NCBI RefSeq assembly: GCF_030817835.1
Contig: NZ_JAUSZR010000001.1
Location: 2,356,001-2,420,000 of the forward strand
Length of the DNA: 64,000 nt
Source of the DNA: Pseudarthrobacter sp. W1I19
Lineage (GTDB): Bacteria; Actinomycetota; Actinomycetes; Actinomycetales; Micrococcaceae
Direction of reading: 5' to 3'
Made by a program: the position numbers and the translations under genes. The notes beneath the pieces were generated by a model, which was not told the DNA's origin, ran no database searches, and worked only from the letters and a program-made list of their open reading frames with translations. Shown in pieces: positions 7,468 through 15,807 of the stretch; within the stretch, counting starts at the first letter, position 1; every line of letters starts with the position of its first letter.

Positions 7468-8829
7468 ATGGGCAACACTCCCCAGACCGTCCGCAAGCCT
7501 TCCCAGGCCATGATCAATGGCTTTGATCCGAACCGACTCGATGAGCTCCCGGATCAGATGCAGAAGAGCATCCGACGGCGGGACCAGAGCCTGGGACCAA
7601 GTTACCGGCTCTTCTATGACACCCCGATCGAAGTCGTCCGCGGCAAGGGTGTGACGTTGTTTGACCCGGAGGGAAACGAGTATCTGGACGTTTACAACAA
7701 CGTCCCCTCGGTGGGCCACGCCCACCCGAAGGTTATCGCGGCTGTCCACGAACAGATGCAGATTCTGAACACCAACACGCGCTACGTCCAGGAATCCATC
7801 CTCGATTACTCTGAGCAACTCCTGTCCACGTTCCCGGCCGAGCTTGGCAATATCATGTTCACCTGCACCGGATCCGAAGCCAATGACCTCGCCATGCGCG
7901 TGGCCAAATACGTCACCGGAAGCCAGGGCATCATCGTCACTGCCGGCGCGTACCACGGCCTGACCGCGGAAGTTTCGTCCTTCTCGCCGTCCCTGGGCAT
8001 CGGAGTTCCGCTGGGTGCGAACGTGCGCGTCATCGACGCCCCCGACGCCCTGCGGCACTCCTCGGATCAAGGCTCCATGGAAGATCACCTGCGCAACCAG
8101 GTGCGGGCAGCTATCGCCGACCTCCACCGGCACGGCATCGGGCTGGCGGCCTTCATCGCCGACAGCATCTTCTCCTCCGACGGTGTTTTCGCCGGCCCGG
8201 CAGGGTTCCTGCGCCCGATCATCGAGGAAGTACACGCCGCCGGCGGGCTGTACATCGCTGATGAAGTCCAGCCCGGCTTTGGCCGTACCGGAGCCGAATG
8301 GTGGGGCTTCCAGCGCCACGGAATCGTTCCGGACATCGTGACCATCGGCAAGCCGATGGGTAACGGCATACCCGTCGCTGCAGCCATCTTCAAACCCGAA
8401 CTGCTGGTCGAGTTCGGGAAGAACATCCGCTACTTCAACACCTTCGGCGGAAACTCCGTAGCCATCGCCGCCGCCCAGGCCGTCCTGGACGTGATCCGCG
8501 AGGAATCACTGATAGAGAACGCCCGCAAGGTGGGCGACAAAATCATCACCGGACTCAAAGACCTCTCCCAAGGCCTGGACCAGGTCGCTGAAGTCCGCGG
8601 AAGTGGCTTCTTCATCGGCGTCGACCTCGTCACCGACCGGACCACACTCACACCCGACGGGCAAGCCGCCGCCCGGATCGTCAACTCCCTCCGGGAAGAC
8701 CGGATCCTCATCTCGGCCTGCGGCGCCCAAGGCAACGTCCTCAAACTCCGCCCTCCCATGCCCTTCTCCAGCACCGACGCCGACCACCTGCTCGAAGGAA
8801 TGAATCGCGCCTTCAAAACACTCCGCTAA
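7468..8829 (+). CDS. Class III PLP enzyme, phospho-lyase-like (AGXT2L family)
   Basis: 453 residues. It has the class III glycine-rich cofactor segment GSEANDLAMRVAK (about 131-143), the DEVQPGFGRTG motif (about 267) and the PLP lysine in TIGKPMGNGIPVA (about 294). The patterns around GKPMGNG and DEVQ resemble ethanolamine-phosphate and 5-phosphohydroxylysine phospho-lyases more than ordinary omega-transaminases. Such enzymes eliminate phosphate and ammonia from an O-phosphorylated amine, giving an aldehyde. This agrees with the APH-type kinase just upstream. A plain transaminase activity cannot be excluded. RBS AAGGAG; the operon ends at a hairpin at 8860. Confidence 0.85.
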   Translation: MGNTPQTVRKPSQAMINGFDPNRLDELPDQMQKSIRRRDQSLGPSYRLFYDTPIEVVRGKGVTLFDPEGNEYLDVYNNVPSVGHAHPKVIAAVHEQMQILNTNTRYVQESILDYSEQLLSTFPAELGNIMFTCTGSEANDLAMRVAKYVTGSQGIIVTAGAYHGLTAEVSSFSPSLGIGVPLGANVRVIDAPDALRHSSDQGSMEDHLRNQVRAAIADLHRHGIGLAAFIADSIFSSDGVFAGPAGFLRPIIEEVHAAGGLYIADEVQPGFGRTGAEWWGFQRHGIVPDIVTIGKPMGNGIPVAAAIFKPELLVEFGKNIRYFNTFGGNSVAIAAAQAVLDVIREESLIENARKVGDKIITGLKDLSQGLDQVAEVRGSGFFIGVDLVTDRTTLTPDGQAAARIVNSLREDRILISACGAQGNVLKLRPPMPFSSTDADHLLEGMNRAFKTLR

Positions 8830-8859
8830 AAGCAAACCGGTACCCCGGGATTGATCACA

Positions 8860-8900
8860 GCAAGAGGCAGTGCCCTCCACCTGAAGGCACTCCCTCTTGC
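8860..8900 (+). terminator. Hairpin after the phospho-lyase gene
   Basis: GCAAGAGGCAGTGCC pairs with GGCACTCCCTCTTGC (one mismatch) around an 11-nt loop. No T-tract follows, as is common in high-GC actinobacteria. It begins 30 bp after the stop codon. Confidence 0.6.
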
Positions 8901-9130
8901 GGTCGAAGCCAGGACTCACGTCTTTTTCCCGAACCGCACGGAAGATCGGAAGAGAAGTCACGACAAGCCGCTAGCTTTCCACGCTGGGACAGAACTATGT
9001 GCCTGCCCCGAGGCATTGGACGACAACAGAATAGGCCGTGGCTGTCTAGCAACTTGCCCTACTGTTCCTGTAAAGCGGGTGTGGGAAAACGACCGTGTTT
9101 GAGGGACAAGCGGTGGACGTGGCAGCTCAC

Positions 9131-9863
9131 ATGGAAGTGGCAGTGACCCGCGTCGGGACCATGGGCGCAAAGGTTCTTTGGCGACTCCGCCATCGTGGCA
9201 TGGTTGCGACAGGATCCGAAACCTATACCCCCGGCCATTCGAAAGCGCAGCCGGCACGGGAACCGCCTCGGTACAGCGCCCGAGAAACAGCTATCGACTA
9301 CGAGGTATTTCACGCTGAGCAACTTGCCGCCCGCTATCCTCAGTTCAAAATGCAGGACGGCGATCTGGCGACTCGATGTCCATGGAGGTTCCATGCGCCC
9401 CGAGTTAACAGTGGCGACACAACCGACCGCAGGAAACAGCATTTCGACCGGGCAATTCGCCCTTTCCTGCGAACTGAGCTGCGCGTATTGCTACAGCATT
9501 CCCGGCCGACTACACGGCAATGAAAATAGGTCCCGGAAACTCACAGCATCTTCAGGTTAATGACCCAGACACCGTCGGGCGGGTAGTCCGGCCTCAAGAA
9601 CTGGCACATTCCAGGAGAAGATTTCGCGCTGCCTCCCGGCCTTGACCTCAACCCCATGCGGACGGACACGTGCCCTCCAGACCTGCCCAGCAACACGCTG
9701 CGAACGGATCGCTTCGCATCGAAACATGGATAACGTCATCGTGCTTTCAGGATTCTCCGAACACGGATTCAAGATGTGCCCAGCCATCGGAGAAGCCGCT
9801 GCCCATCTTGCCCTGGACGAGCTTTCACCCCTGAATATTGGCTTCTTGGGGAATCCCGAGTTT
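9131..9863 (+). pseudogene. Remnant of a monomeric sarcosine oxidase / N-methyltryptophan oxidase-like FAD enzyme
   Basis: Pieces of one protein family appear in order but in different frames. At 9131 the dinucleotide-binding region survives (EVAVTRVGTMGAKVLWRL, then an E-x-YTPGHS stretch; the expected GxGxxG is already damaged). Near 9310 is the segment FHAEQLAARYPQFKMQDGDL. After a frame change comes LDVHGGSMRPE (near 9375). From 9726 the C-terminal flavin-binding segment NVIVLSGFSEHGFKMCPAIG is followed by LNIGFL. The same landmarks occur in the intact paralogue at 17508. At about 730 bp instead of about 1170, with at least one frameshift and internal losses, it cannot make a working enzyme. 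It fills most of the 1.2-kb gap before the HAD operon. Confidence 0.8.
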
Positions 9864-9945
9864 GACGCGAAGGGCAACTGGAAGGACATCTGTCAGCCCA
9901 CCCTGAGATCGCGAAGGTTCGCGGTCTTCAACAATCAACGATTCG

Positions 9946-9975
9946 TTGACAACCTACCTGCGCGCAGAGTATCGT
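9946..9975 (+). promoter_or_regulatory. Candidate promoter of the HAD-to-ALDH operon
   Basis: TTGACA (9946-9951), 18-bp spacer, TATCGT (9970-9975). The -10 element overlaps the first copy of the GTCGACAATCGAC palindrome, which is the expected geometry for repression. Confidence 0.5.
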
Positions 9976-9988
9976 CGACAATCGACAG
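9972..9988 (+). promoter_or_regulatory. Palindromic operator copy 1, HAD operon
   Basis: TCGTCGA-CAA-TCGACAG. The inner GTCGA/TCGAC arms are perfect. The same 14-base core TCGACAATCGACAG occurs over the -10 box of the GntR gene at 20455. Confidence 0.65.
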
Positions 9989-10002
9989 CACGTCTCAACG
10001 CT

Positions 10003-10019
10003 TCGTCGACAATCGACGA
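10003..10019 (+). promoter_or_regulatory. Palindromic operator copy 2, HAD operon
   Basis: TCGTCGA-CAA-TCGACGA, a perfect 7+7 inverted repeat placed exactly 31 bp (about three helical turns) after copy 1 and 23 bp before the HAD start codon. Confidence 0.65.
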
Positions 10020-10041
10020 GCGGCAATAATTGGAGGATCAC

Positions 10042-10737
10042 ATGGCATTCGAATTCGAAACCAAACCGAAGTTCGTGACGTTCGACATGAACGGAACGCT
10101 GATCAAGTTCGCTATCAGCGACGCGCTGCGTCAGGTTCTGGGCGACCGGCTGCCGGCCGAGCTCGCCGAAGACTACCTGCAGGCCTGCAAGGCGTACCGC
10201 ATCGACGAGTGCATGGGCGAGTACAAGCCATTCCGCGAGATCGTTGCCAACTCCATGGAACGCGCCTCGCGCAGGCTCGGCATTGAGTACCGCGAGGCCG
10301 ATGCTCAGGCTGTTTACGAGATCGTCCCCACCTGGGGCCCGTACCCCGGCGTCACCGAGGCACTGAACCGGCTGGCTGAAGAAATCCCGCTGGTCATCAT
10401 CACGAACAGCGATACCGCGGATGCTGCGCGCCTTTCGGCCAACCTCAAGGCCCCATTCGACGTCGTCATCAGCGCAGAGGAGATGGGCACCTACAAGCCG
10501 CGGCTCGGTGCGTTTGAGTACATGTTCGAGAAGCTGGGCGTGACACCGGATGAGATCGTGCACGTCTCCGCGAGCCCGATGTATGACCACCGCTCCGCGG
10601 CCATCATGGGCATCAAGAACAAGGTGTATGTCGACCGGGGCTTCGAGCACGACGAACACTGGCTCGGCTACGAGCGGATCACCGACATTGCCGACCTCCC
10701 CGTCCTCTTCGGCCTGCCGCGTCCCGCTGGCTCCTGA
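10042..10737 (+). CDS. HAD-superfamily hydrolase (haloacid dehalogenase type II-like)
   Basis: 231 residues. Motif I is FDMNGTLI with the nucleophile Asp near residue 13; motif II is VIITNSDTA; motif III is a Lys in EEMGTYKPRLG; the last motif is the SASPMYDHRSA segment. The overall pattern is that of 2-haloacid dehalogenase-like proteins, but motif I has Met-Asn where dehalogenases usually have a Tyr, so a phosphatase or other C-O/C-X hydrolase role is as likely. ATG 10042 was preferred over TTG 10030 because GGAGG (10032-10036) lies 5 bp before it. It is the first gene of a co-directional operon that reaches the broken ALDH at 20129. Confidence 0.82.
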   Translation: MAFEFETKPKFVTFDMNGTLIKFAISDALRQVLGDRLPAELAEDYLQACKAYRIDECMGEYKPFREIVANSMERASRRLGIEYREADAQAVYEIVPTWGPYPGVTEALNRLAEEIPLVIITNSDTADAARLSANLKAPFDVVISAEEMGTYKPRLGAFEYMFEKLGVTPDEIVHVSASPMYDHRSAAIMGIKNKVYVDRGFEHDEHWLGYERITDIADLPVLFGLPRPAGS

Positions 10738-10754
10738 CAGAGGCCAGAGACAAG

Positions 10755-11225
10755 ATGAGCGTCACCAAGGCCGACTCGGCTGTGGATCGGCTCCAGGCTC
10801 TTGGTCTGGAGCTTCCCAACCTCGCTGACAACGCGTACTACGTGGACCACCGGGCGGTGGACTCCAGCATCCACATCGCAGGCCAGCTGCCTTACAAGGA
10901 CGGTGTGCTGCTGGGCCAGGGCGTCGTGGGCCGGGACGTAGACCTGGAGACGGCGCAGGAGCTCGCGCGCCATTGCGTGTTGAACTGCCTGGCCGCCGCC
11001 GTGCAGGCCGTGGGCGACCTGGACCGGGTCCGGACCGTGCAGATGCTGGTCTTCGTGGCCAGCGGGCCGGACTTCGGTCTGCAGTCAAAGGTTGCCAACG
11101 CTGCCAGTGAACTGCTCATCAAAGTGTTGGGTGAGAACGGGCGGCACGCCCGGACCGCGATCGGTGTCGCCGGGCTGCCGCTGAACACTCCGGTCGAGAT
11201 CCAGATGATCTGCACGGCCGTTTAG
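10755..11225 (+). CDS. RidA/YjgF-family protein lacking the usual catalytic arginine
   Basis: 156 residues, a little longer than canonical RidA (about 130), with an N-terminal extension of the type seen in the COG0251 sub-branch (LQALGLELPN). The trimeric-fold landmarks are present (HIAGQLP, VQMLVFVAS, VEIQMICTAV). In the position where enamine/imine deaminases have Arg before Leu-Pro (VARLP), this protein has Gly (VAGLP). It may therefore not hydrolyse 2-aminoacrylate but bind or process another unstable intermediate. The neighbouring PLP enzyme and amine oxidases can generate imines. It follows the HAD gene after 17 bp. Confidence 0.85.
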   Translation: MSVTKADSAVDRLQALGLELPNLADNAYYVDHRAVDSSIHIAGQLPYKDGVLLGQGVVGRDVDLETAQELARHCVLNCLAAAVQAVGDLDRVRTVQMLVFVASGPDFGLQSKVANAASELLIKVLGENGRHARTAIGVAGLPLNTPVEIQMICTAV

Positions 11226-11274
11226 CCAGGGGCACGGCGGCGGTCCTACGGCGGCAGTGCTGGGGCGGTGGTGG

Positions 11275-11306
11275 TGTGCGGGACCCGCTGATGCGGGTTC
11301 CGCACA
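11275..11306 (+). terminator. Intra-operon stem-loop between RidA-like and D-threonine-aldolase-like genes
   Basis: TGTGCGGGACCCGC, loop TGAT, GCGGGTTCCGCACA: a 14-bp stem with one G-U pair. It may end a fraction of transcripts or set the expression ratio of the flanking genes. No T-run follows. Confidence 0.5.
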
Positions 11307-11374
11307 TTCTGCATCCGGGAAAGCCGGCACCGCTGCCCTCGATCATTCATAGACAGAATTAGAAGGAGTACAGC

Positions 11375-12481
11375 GTGAACCGCATTCAACGAGCCCTGGA
11401 TGTTCTCCTCGAGCGGATCGACACCCCCGCGCCGATCGTGCTGGCCGACGTGATGCAGGAGAACATCGACCGGATGCAGGCCTTCGCCGCCCGGAACAAC
11501 CTGGACGTACGCCCACACGTCAAGACGCACAAGTGCGTGGAAATCGGCCGGCGCCAGGTCAAGGCCGGGGCGGTTGGAATCACCGCGGGCAACGTGGGTG
11601 AGGCCCAGGTCTTCGCCGCGTCCGGGTTCAACGACATCTTCATCGCCTACCCGATCTGGGCCGCCGGAACGAAAGGGCCGCGGATCCGCAAGCTGGCCGA
11701 GAGCACCCGGCTGCGGGTCGGCGTCGACAACGTCGCGGCGATCAATGCCCTCGCCGACGCGATGGGGGACGAAGCCGGACTGCTGCAGGTTGTCATTGAG
11801 GTCGATTGTGGTGCCCGCCGTTCCGGGGCTGCTCCCGAAGCCGCAGGGGACCTCGCCCTGGCCGCACGAAAGCGCGGCCTGGTCCCGGTGGGGGTCTTCA
11901 CTTATCCGGGTCACGGCAGCGCCGGTCCTAATGCCCGCAAGGGTGCTGCGAAGGACCAGGATGCCGCGCTCACCACCGCCGTACGCAGCCTCAGCGCAGT
12001 GGGGATCACTCCAGAGGTGGTCAGCGCAGGTTCCACACCCACCGTGGAGTTCGCCACCAACAGCGTGATCACCGAGATTCGGCCCGGCGAGTACGTGTTC
12101 AATGACCTGAACAACACCCGGCTCGGGGCCTGCACCGAGGATCAGATCGCGTTGTTCGTCGCCGGGACGGTGGTCAGCGACTGGGTCCCCGATCAGGTCA
12201 TCCTCGACATCGGCACCAAAGCCCTCGGCCGTGAAGGCAGCCCCGAGATCGGCTTCGGCGCCATCGCCGGCACTACCGCTGTGCTGTCCAAGCTCAACGA
12301 ATACCACGGATTCCTCCCCCTGACTGACGGGGACTTCCGCCCGGGCGTCGGGACCGTGCTCCCGGTGGTCCCCAACCATGTATGCCCGGTCGTCGTGAAC
12401 TTCGAGGAGTACATCGTCACCGACAGCACGGGCACAAGGCTGGAACGATGGCCTGTCGACGCCCGCGGATTCCTCAACTGA
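11375..12481 (+). CDS. D-threonine aldolase / DSD1-like PLP enzyme (alanine racemase N-terminal fold)
   Basis: 368 residues. The PLP lysine sits in RPHVKTHK (about residue 50), inside the fold-III barrel characteristic of D-threonine aldolase, D-serine dehydratase and beta-hydroxyaspartate aldolase. The C-terminal metal site shows NHVCP followed by VNFEEY. Family members cleave D-beta-hydroxy-alpha-amino acids into glycine plus an aldehyde, or dehydrate them. In this operon an aldehyde product could feed the (now broken) ALDH and the glycine backbone could feed the amine oxidases. The exact substrate is not visible. GTG 11375 follows AAGGAG. Confidence 0.85.
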   Translation: MNRIQRALDVLLERIDTPAPIVLADVMQENIDRMQAFAARNNLDVRPHVKTHKCVEIGRRQVKAGAVGITAGNVGEAQVFAASGFNDIFIAYPIWAAGTKGPRIRKLAESTRLRVGVDNVAAINALADAMGDEAGLLQVVIEVDCGARRSGAAPEAAGDLALAARKRGLVPVGVFTYPGHGSAGPNARKGAAKDQDAALTTAVRSLSAVGITPEVVSAGSTPTVEFATNSVITEIRPGEYVFNDLNNTRLGACTEDQIALFVAGTVVSDWVPDQVILDIGTKALGREGSPEIGFGAIAGTTAVLSKLNEYHGFLPLTDGDFRPGVGTVLPVVPNHVCPVVVNFEEYIVTDSTGTRLERWPVDARGFLN

Positions 12482-12578
12482 CCGATCCGGACCGATCGCC
12501 CCCGGACCAATCACACGGGACGGGACGTCCGTCCCCAGCCCGCAACCCAAGCAACATACTCACAATGGAGTGACTGAC

Positions 12579-13313
12579 ATGAGACTTGATAAGACCACGG
12601 CCCTGGTCACCGGGGCCAACAGCGGAATCGGGCAGGCAGTATGTTCCCACTTCCGGAACGAAGGCGCCCGGCTGCTGCTCACCGGCCGCAAGGAGCAACT
12701 CGACAGCGCCCAGCCGGAGGACCTCTACGTCCCCGGAGACCTCAACGACGAGGCGTTCGTCGAAAGCCTGGCCCGGCAGGCCGCCGAATCCTTCGGCACC
12801 GTGGACGTCGTCGTCCTTAACCACGGCCTGCAGGTCAGTGGCCCGCTGACGGAGATGGCCTACGAGGACGCGAGGAACGTGCTGCACAGCAACCTGCTCA
12901 GCTCCTTCCTGGTGTTGAAGCACTTCGCGCCGCTGATGCCCGCTGCCGGCGGCTCGTTCGTGCTTGTCAGCTCACGGCTGGGGATTGTCGGCAAGCCCGA
13001 TGAAGTCCTGTACTCCGCAGCCAAGGGCGGCCTGATCATGCTCGCCAAAGGCGCCGCGATCGAATGGGCGTCGCGCAACATCCGCGTCAACGTCGTTGCA
13101 CCGGGGCTGACAGCGACCCCGATCATCGAAGCGTCGTTCCAGCGCAGGGAAGACCCAGAGGCCTACCGCGCCCAGCGCGAGGGCCAAATCCCGCTCCAGC
13201 GCCTGGCCACCCCCGAAGAGATCGCCGATGCGATCCTCTTCATGGCGTCCCCGGAATCTTCCTACATCACCGGCGCGGTCCTGCCCGTCGACGGCGGATA
13301 CACTGCCGCCTAA
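12579..13313 (+). CDS. Short-chain dehydrogenase/reductase
   Basis: 244 residues. Classical SDR motifs: TGANSGIG cofactor loop (about 13-20), NHG in place of NAG, active-site Ser in VLVSSRLG and Tyr-x3-Lys in YSAAKGG (Y145, K149). The TGxxxGIG loop followed by TGRK suggests NADP(H) as cofactor, though this is not certain. It would interconvert a hydroxy group and a ketone in the pathway. ATG 12579 was chosen because TGGAG lies 8 bp upstream; a GTG at 12570 lacks a site. It lies 97 bp after the aldolase-like gene. Confidence 0.9.
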   Translation: MRLDKTTALVTGANSGIGQAVCSHFRNEGARLLLTGRKEQLDSAQPEDLYVPGDLNDEAFVESLARQAAESFGTVDVVVLNHGLQVSGPLTEMAYEDARNVLHSNLLSSFLVLKHFAPLMPAAGGSFVLVSSRLGIVGKPDEVLYSAAKGGLIMLAKGAAIEWASRNIRVNVVAPGLTATPIIEASFQRREDPEAYRAQREGQIPLQRLATPEEIADAILFMASPESSYITGAVLPVDGGYTAA

Positions 13314-13414
13314 AGCACCAACGTGGGCGGTGACACATCGGATGCCGGCAAGGCTCCCGCGTGGTGGCCCCGCCGTCCTATTAGCTCAGCGGTTCCCAGA
13401 CAAAGAAGGACACT

Positions 13415-14821
13415 ATGACAGCCCTTGCGGCAACACCCCGAAATGGAGATCTCGGCTTCTGGATGGCCGGCCTCGCGGACAGCAGGCCCACGTACCCCCG
13501 CTTTAGCGGTCAGGACTCTGTAGACCTGGCGATTATCGGCGGCGGTTACACAGGCCTGTGGGCCGCGTACTTCGCCAAAAAACTCGAACCGTCGCTCAAG
13601 GTCGCGGTATTTGAGGCAGAGCAGATTGGCTACGGCGCCTCCGGACGGAACGGCGGCTGGCTTTCAGCAATGCCCCCTGGAAACCGGGCCACCTTCGCCC
13701 GCGCGTCCGGAGGCGGGCTGGACGCCAGCATCGCACTGCAGCAGGAGTTTGTCGCCGGCGTCGATGCCGTCCTGGACGTTCTCCAGGTCGAGGGCATCGA
13801 TGCGGACCAGCGCAAGGGCGGCGCGTTGGTCGCAGCCCACACCAAGGCGGGGCTGGGCCGGCTCGTGACCAGGCGTGACACCGATTGGAAGTACGGCCTG
13901 ACCGAAGACGATGTCCATCTGCTCGACCGGAACGAATTCCAAAGCGAAATCAACATCTCCACCGTCCACGGCGGGCTGTTCTACAAACACTGTGCCCGCA
14001 TTCATCCGGCGAAACTCGCCTACGGCCTCGGTGCCACCCTGGCCTCCATGGGGGTGAGCATCTACGAAGGCAGCCGCGTCGACAGCATCGACAGCAAGGT
14101 CCTTACCCTGGCCAACGGACGCGTCTCCGCGGCAAAGGCGTTCATCTGTACGGAAGGCTATTCTGGACAGCTGCTTGGCAGCAGGACGCTTGTACCCATC
14201 AATTCCTCGATGATCGTGACCAAGCCGCTGTCCGACGAGGCATGGCAGCAGATCGGCTGGAACGGGCCGCAGTGCCTTAACGACTCCGCGCACACTTTCA
14301 TTTATTCGCAGCGAACAGCGGACGGCCGGATCGCTATCGGCGGCCGCGGAGCGCCCTACCGCTACGGCTCAGGCACGGGGGGCACCGGTTCAACGCCCCA
14401 GTCCACCATTGACCTGATCTCTACAAAGCTTCGCTCCTTCTTCCCCGGTATCCCCTTCGAAGTGGATCACGCCTGGTCCGGAGTCCTCGGGGTTACCCGT
14501 GACTGGAACGGCGGCGTGCACTGGGACCAGGCATCCGGGATCGGATCGTCCACCGGCTACGCGGGACACGGCGTCACGGCAGCCTACGTCGGCGGCAGGA
14601 CACTCGCGGAGCTCGCCTTCGAACAAAAAACAGCACGGACAACACTCCCCTGGGTCGGCTACCGGTCACGGAAGTGGGAACCCGAGCCCCTCCGCTGGCT
14701 CGGTGTCCACGGCATGTACCGGCTCTTTGGACTTGCTGACCAATGGGAAGAACGCAGGGACTCCACCAAGACCTCACTCCTGGCCAAATTCGGCAGCAGG
14801 CTCGCCGGACTGCACGAATAG
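13415..14821 (+). CDS. FAD-dependent amine/amino acid oxidase of the DAO superfamily (OrdL / PuuB-like)
   Basis: 468 residues. The FAD-binding motif is IIGGGYTGLWAAY (about 35-47), preceded by about 30 residues (FWMAGLADSRPTYP) typical of gamma-glutamylputrescine oxidase-like proteins. The second flavin contact YGASGRNGGW (about 70) and the C-terminal GYAGHGVTAAY segment are intact. It should oxidise a secondary or primary amine to an imine, giving an aldehyde and hydrogen peroxide or reduced acceptor. It is followed by an amino acid ABC transporter, so its substrate is probably imported by that system. Confidence 0.87.
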   Translation: MTALAATPRNGDLGFWMAGLADSRPTYPRFSGQDSVDLAIIGGGYTGLWAAYFAKKLEPSLKVAVFEAEQIGYGASGRNGGWLSAMPPGNRATFARASGGGLDASIALQQEFVAGVDAVLDVLQVEGIDADQRKGGALVAAHTKAGLGRLVTRRDTDWKYGLTEDDVHLLDRNEFQSEINISTVHGGLFYKHCARIHPAKLAYGLGATLASMGVSIYEGSRVDSIDSKVLTLANGRVSAAKAFICTEGYSGQLLGSRTLVPINSSMIVTKPLSDEAWQQIGWNGPQCLNDSAHTFIYSQRTADGRIAIGGRGAPYRYGSGTGGTGSTPQSTIDLISTKLRSFFPGIPFEVDHAWSGVLGVTRDWNGGVHWDQASGIGSSTGYAGHGVTAAYVGGRTLAELAFEQKTARTTLPWVGYRSRKWEPEPLRWLGVHGMYRLFGLADQWEERRDSTKTSLLAKFGSRLAGLHE

Positions 14822-14869
14822 TCCGTCCACAGAAAACTTTTCACCTGAACCTCTTTGAAGGGAAGCACC

Positions 14870-15796
14870 ATGAAGACGATGAATAAAATCCAAACGGCGG
14901 CCGCGGGGCTTGCTGTCCTGTTGGCGCTGAGCGCCTGTGGCGGCGCGGCTACGGGCACCTCGGCAACGGATATTCCCAAGACGCAGAATACCCGTGACGT
15001 TTCCGAGGGCGTCCAGCCGGATGAGGCCGCGGTGGCTTTGCTGCCCGAGTCCTACAAGTCCAAGGGCGAACTGACCGTGGCGATGGATCTGAGCTCCCCG
15101 CCGATGACGTTCCTCGCTGAGGACAACAGCACCGCGATCGGAGTGAACCCTGACCTCGCCCGACTGGTGGCGAAGAAGCTGGGGCTGAAGCTGAAGTTTG
15201 AGAACACGGCGTTCGACACGATCATTCCCGGTATCGACGGCGGCCGGTATGACTTCACCGCCACCACGATGTCCGCCACGGAAGAGCGGCTGAAGGTCAT
15301 GGACATGATCAACTACCTCAAGGGCGGCTCGGCCGTCGCGGTAGCCAAGGACAACCCGTTAGAGCTGACCAACGACACGCTCTGCGGCAAGAACATCGCC
15401 GTGACGAAGGGCTCCACCCAGCAACTCAAGCACCTGCCAAACGTCTCGAAGTGGACCTGCGAGGAAAAGGGCCAGCCAGCCATCAACGCCATCACTCTGC
15501 CCAACATCCAGGAAGCCCTGACCCAGCTGGACTCCAAGCGGATAGACGGCGTGTTCTACGACGCCAGCGCCCTGGCTTGGGCCAACGCGCAGCAGCCGGA
15601 CCACTTCACCATCCTGGAGCCGCGGATGGATACCCGCACGAACACCAACGTCGCGATGGGCCTGAAGAAGGGCTCTGCGCTGACGCCGGCCCTGCAGGCA
15701 GCGATCCAGTCGGTGCTGGAAACCCCGGAATACAAGGAGTCCCTGGAGTACTGGGGCCTGGGCGAATCGGCCATTACTCAAGCCGCGATCCGCTAG
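14870..15796 (+). CDS. ABC transporter substrate-binding lipoprotein, polar amino acid type (family 3)
   Basis: 308 residues. An N-terminal lipoprotein signal with lipobox LSAC (cysteine near residue 23) anchors it outside the membrane. The body has the SBP_bac_3 landmarks: MTFLAEDNSTAIGVNPDLARL, then FENTAFDTIIPGIDGGRYDF, and a LDSKRIDGVFYD hinge-side segment. It would capture an amino acid or related amine. The start was set at ATG 14870 (GAAGGGAAG just upstream) rather than TTG 14855. The permease and ATPase follow directly. Confidence 0.92.
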   Translation: MKTMNKIQTAAAGLAVLLALSACGGAATGTSATDIPKTQNTRDVSEGVQPDEAAVALLPESYKSKGELTVAMDLSSPPMTFLAEDNSTAIGVNPDLARLVAKKLGLKLKFENTAFDTIIPGIDGGRYDFTATTMSATEERLKVMDMINYLKGGSAVAVAKDNPLELTNDTLCGKNIAVTKGSTQQLKHLPNVSKWTCEEKGQPAINAITLPNIQEALTQLDSKRIDGVFYDASALAWANAQQPDHFTILEPRMDTRTNTNVAMGLKKGSALTPALQAAIQSVLETPEYKESLEYWGLGESAITQAAIR

Positions 15797-15807
15797 TGGG
15801 TGATCCG

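Noticed and set aside
9557..9889. Minus-strand 110-codon frame
   Set aside because: It is the reverse of the sarcosine-oxidase remnant, whose plus-strand frame shows the family segment NVIVLSGF.
11246..12550. 434-codon open frame on the minus strand
   Set aside because: It lies opposite the D-threonine-aldolase-like gene, which has clear motifs. The opposite frame is Arg/Gly/Asp-rich without domains, a common artefact of high GC content.
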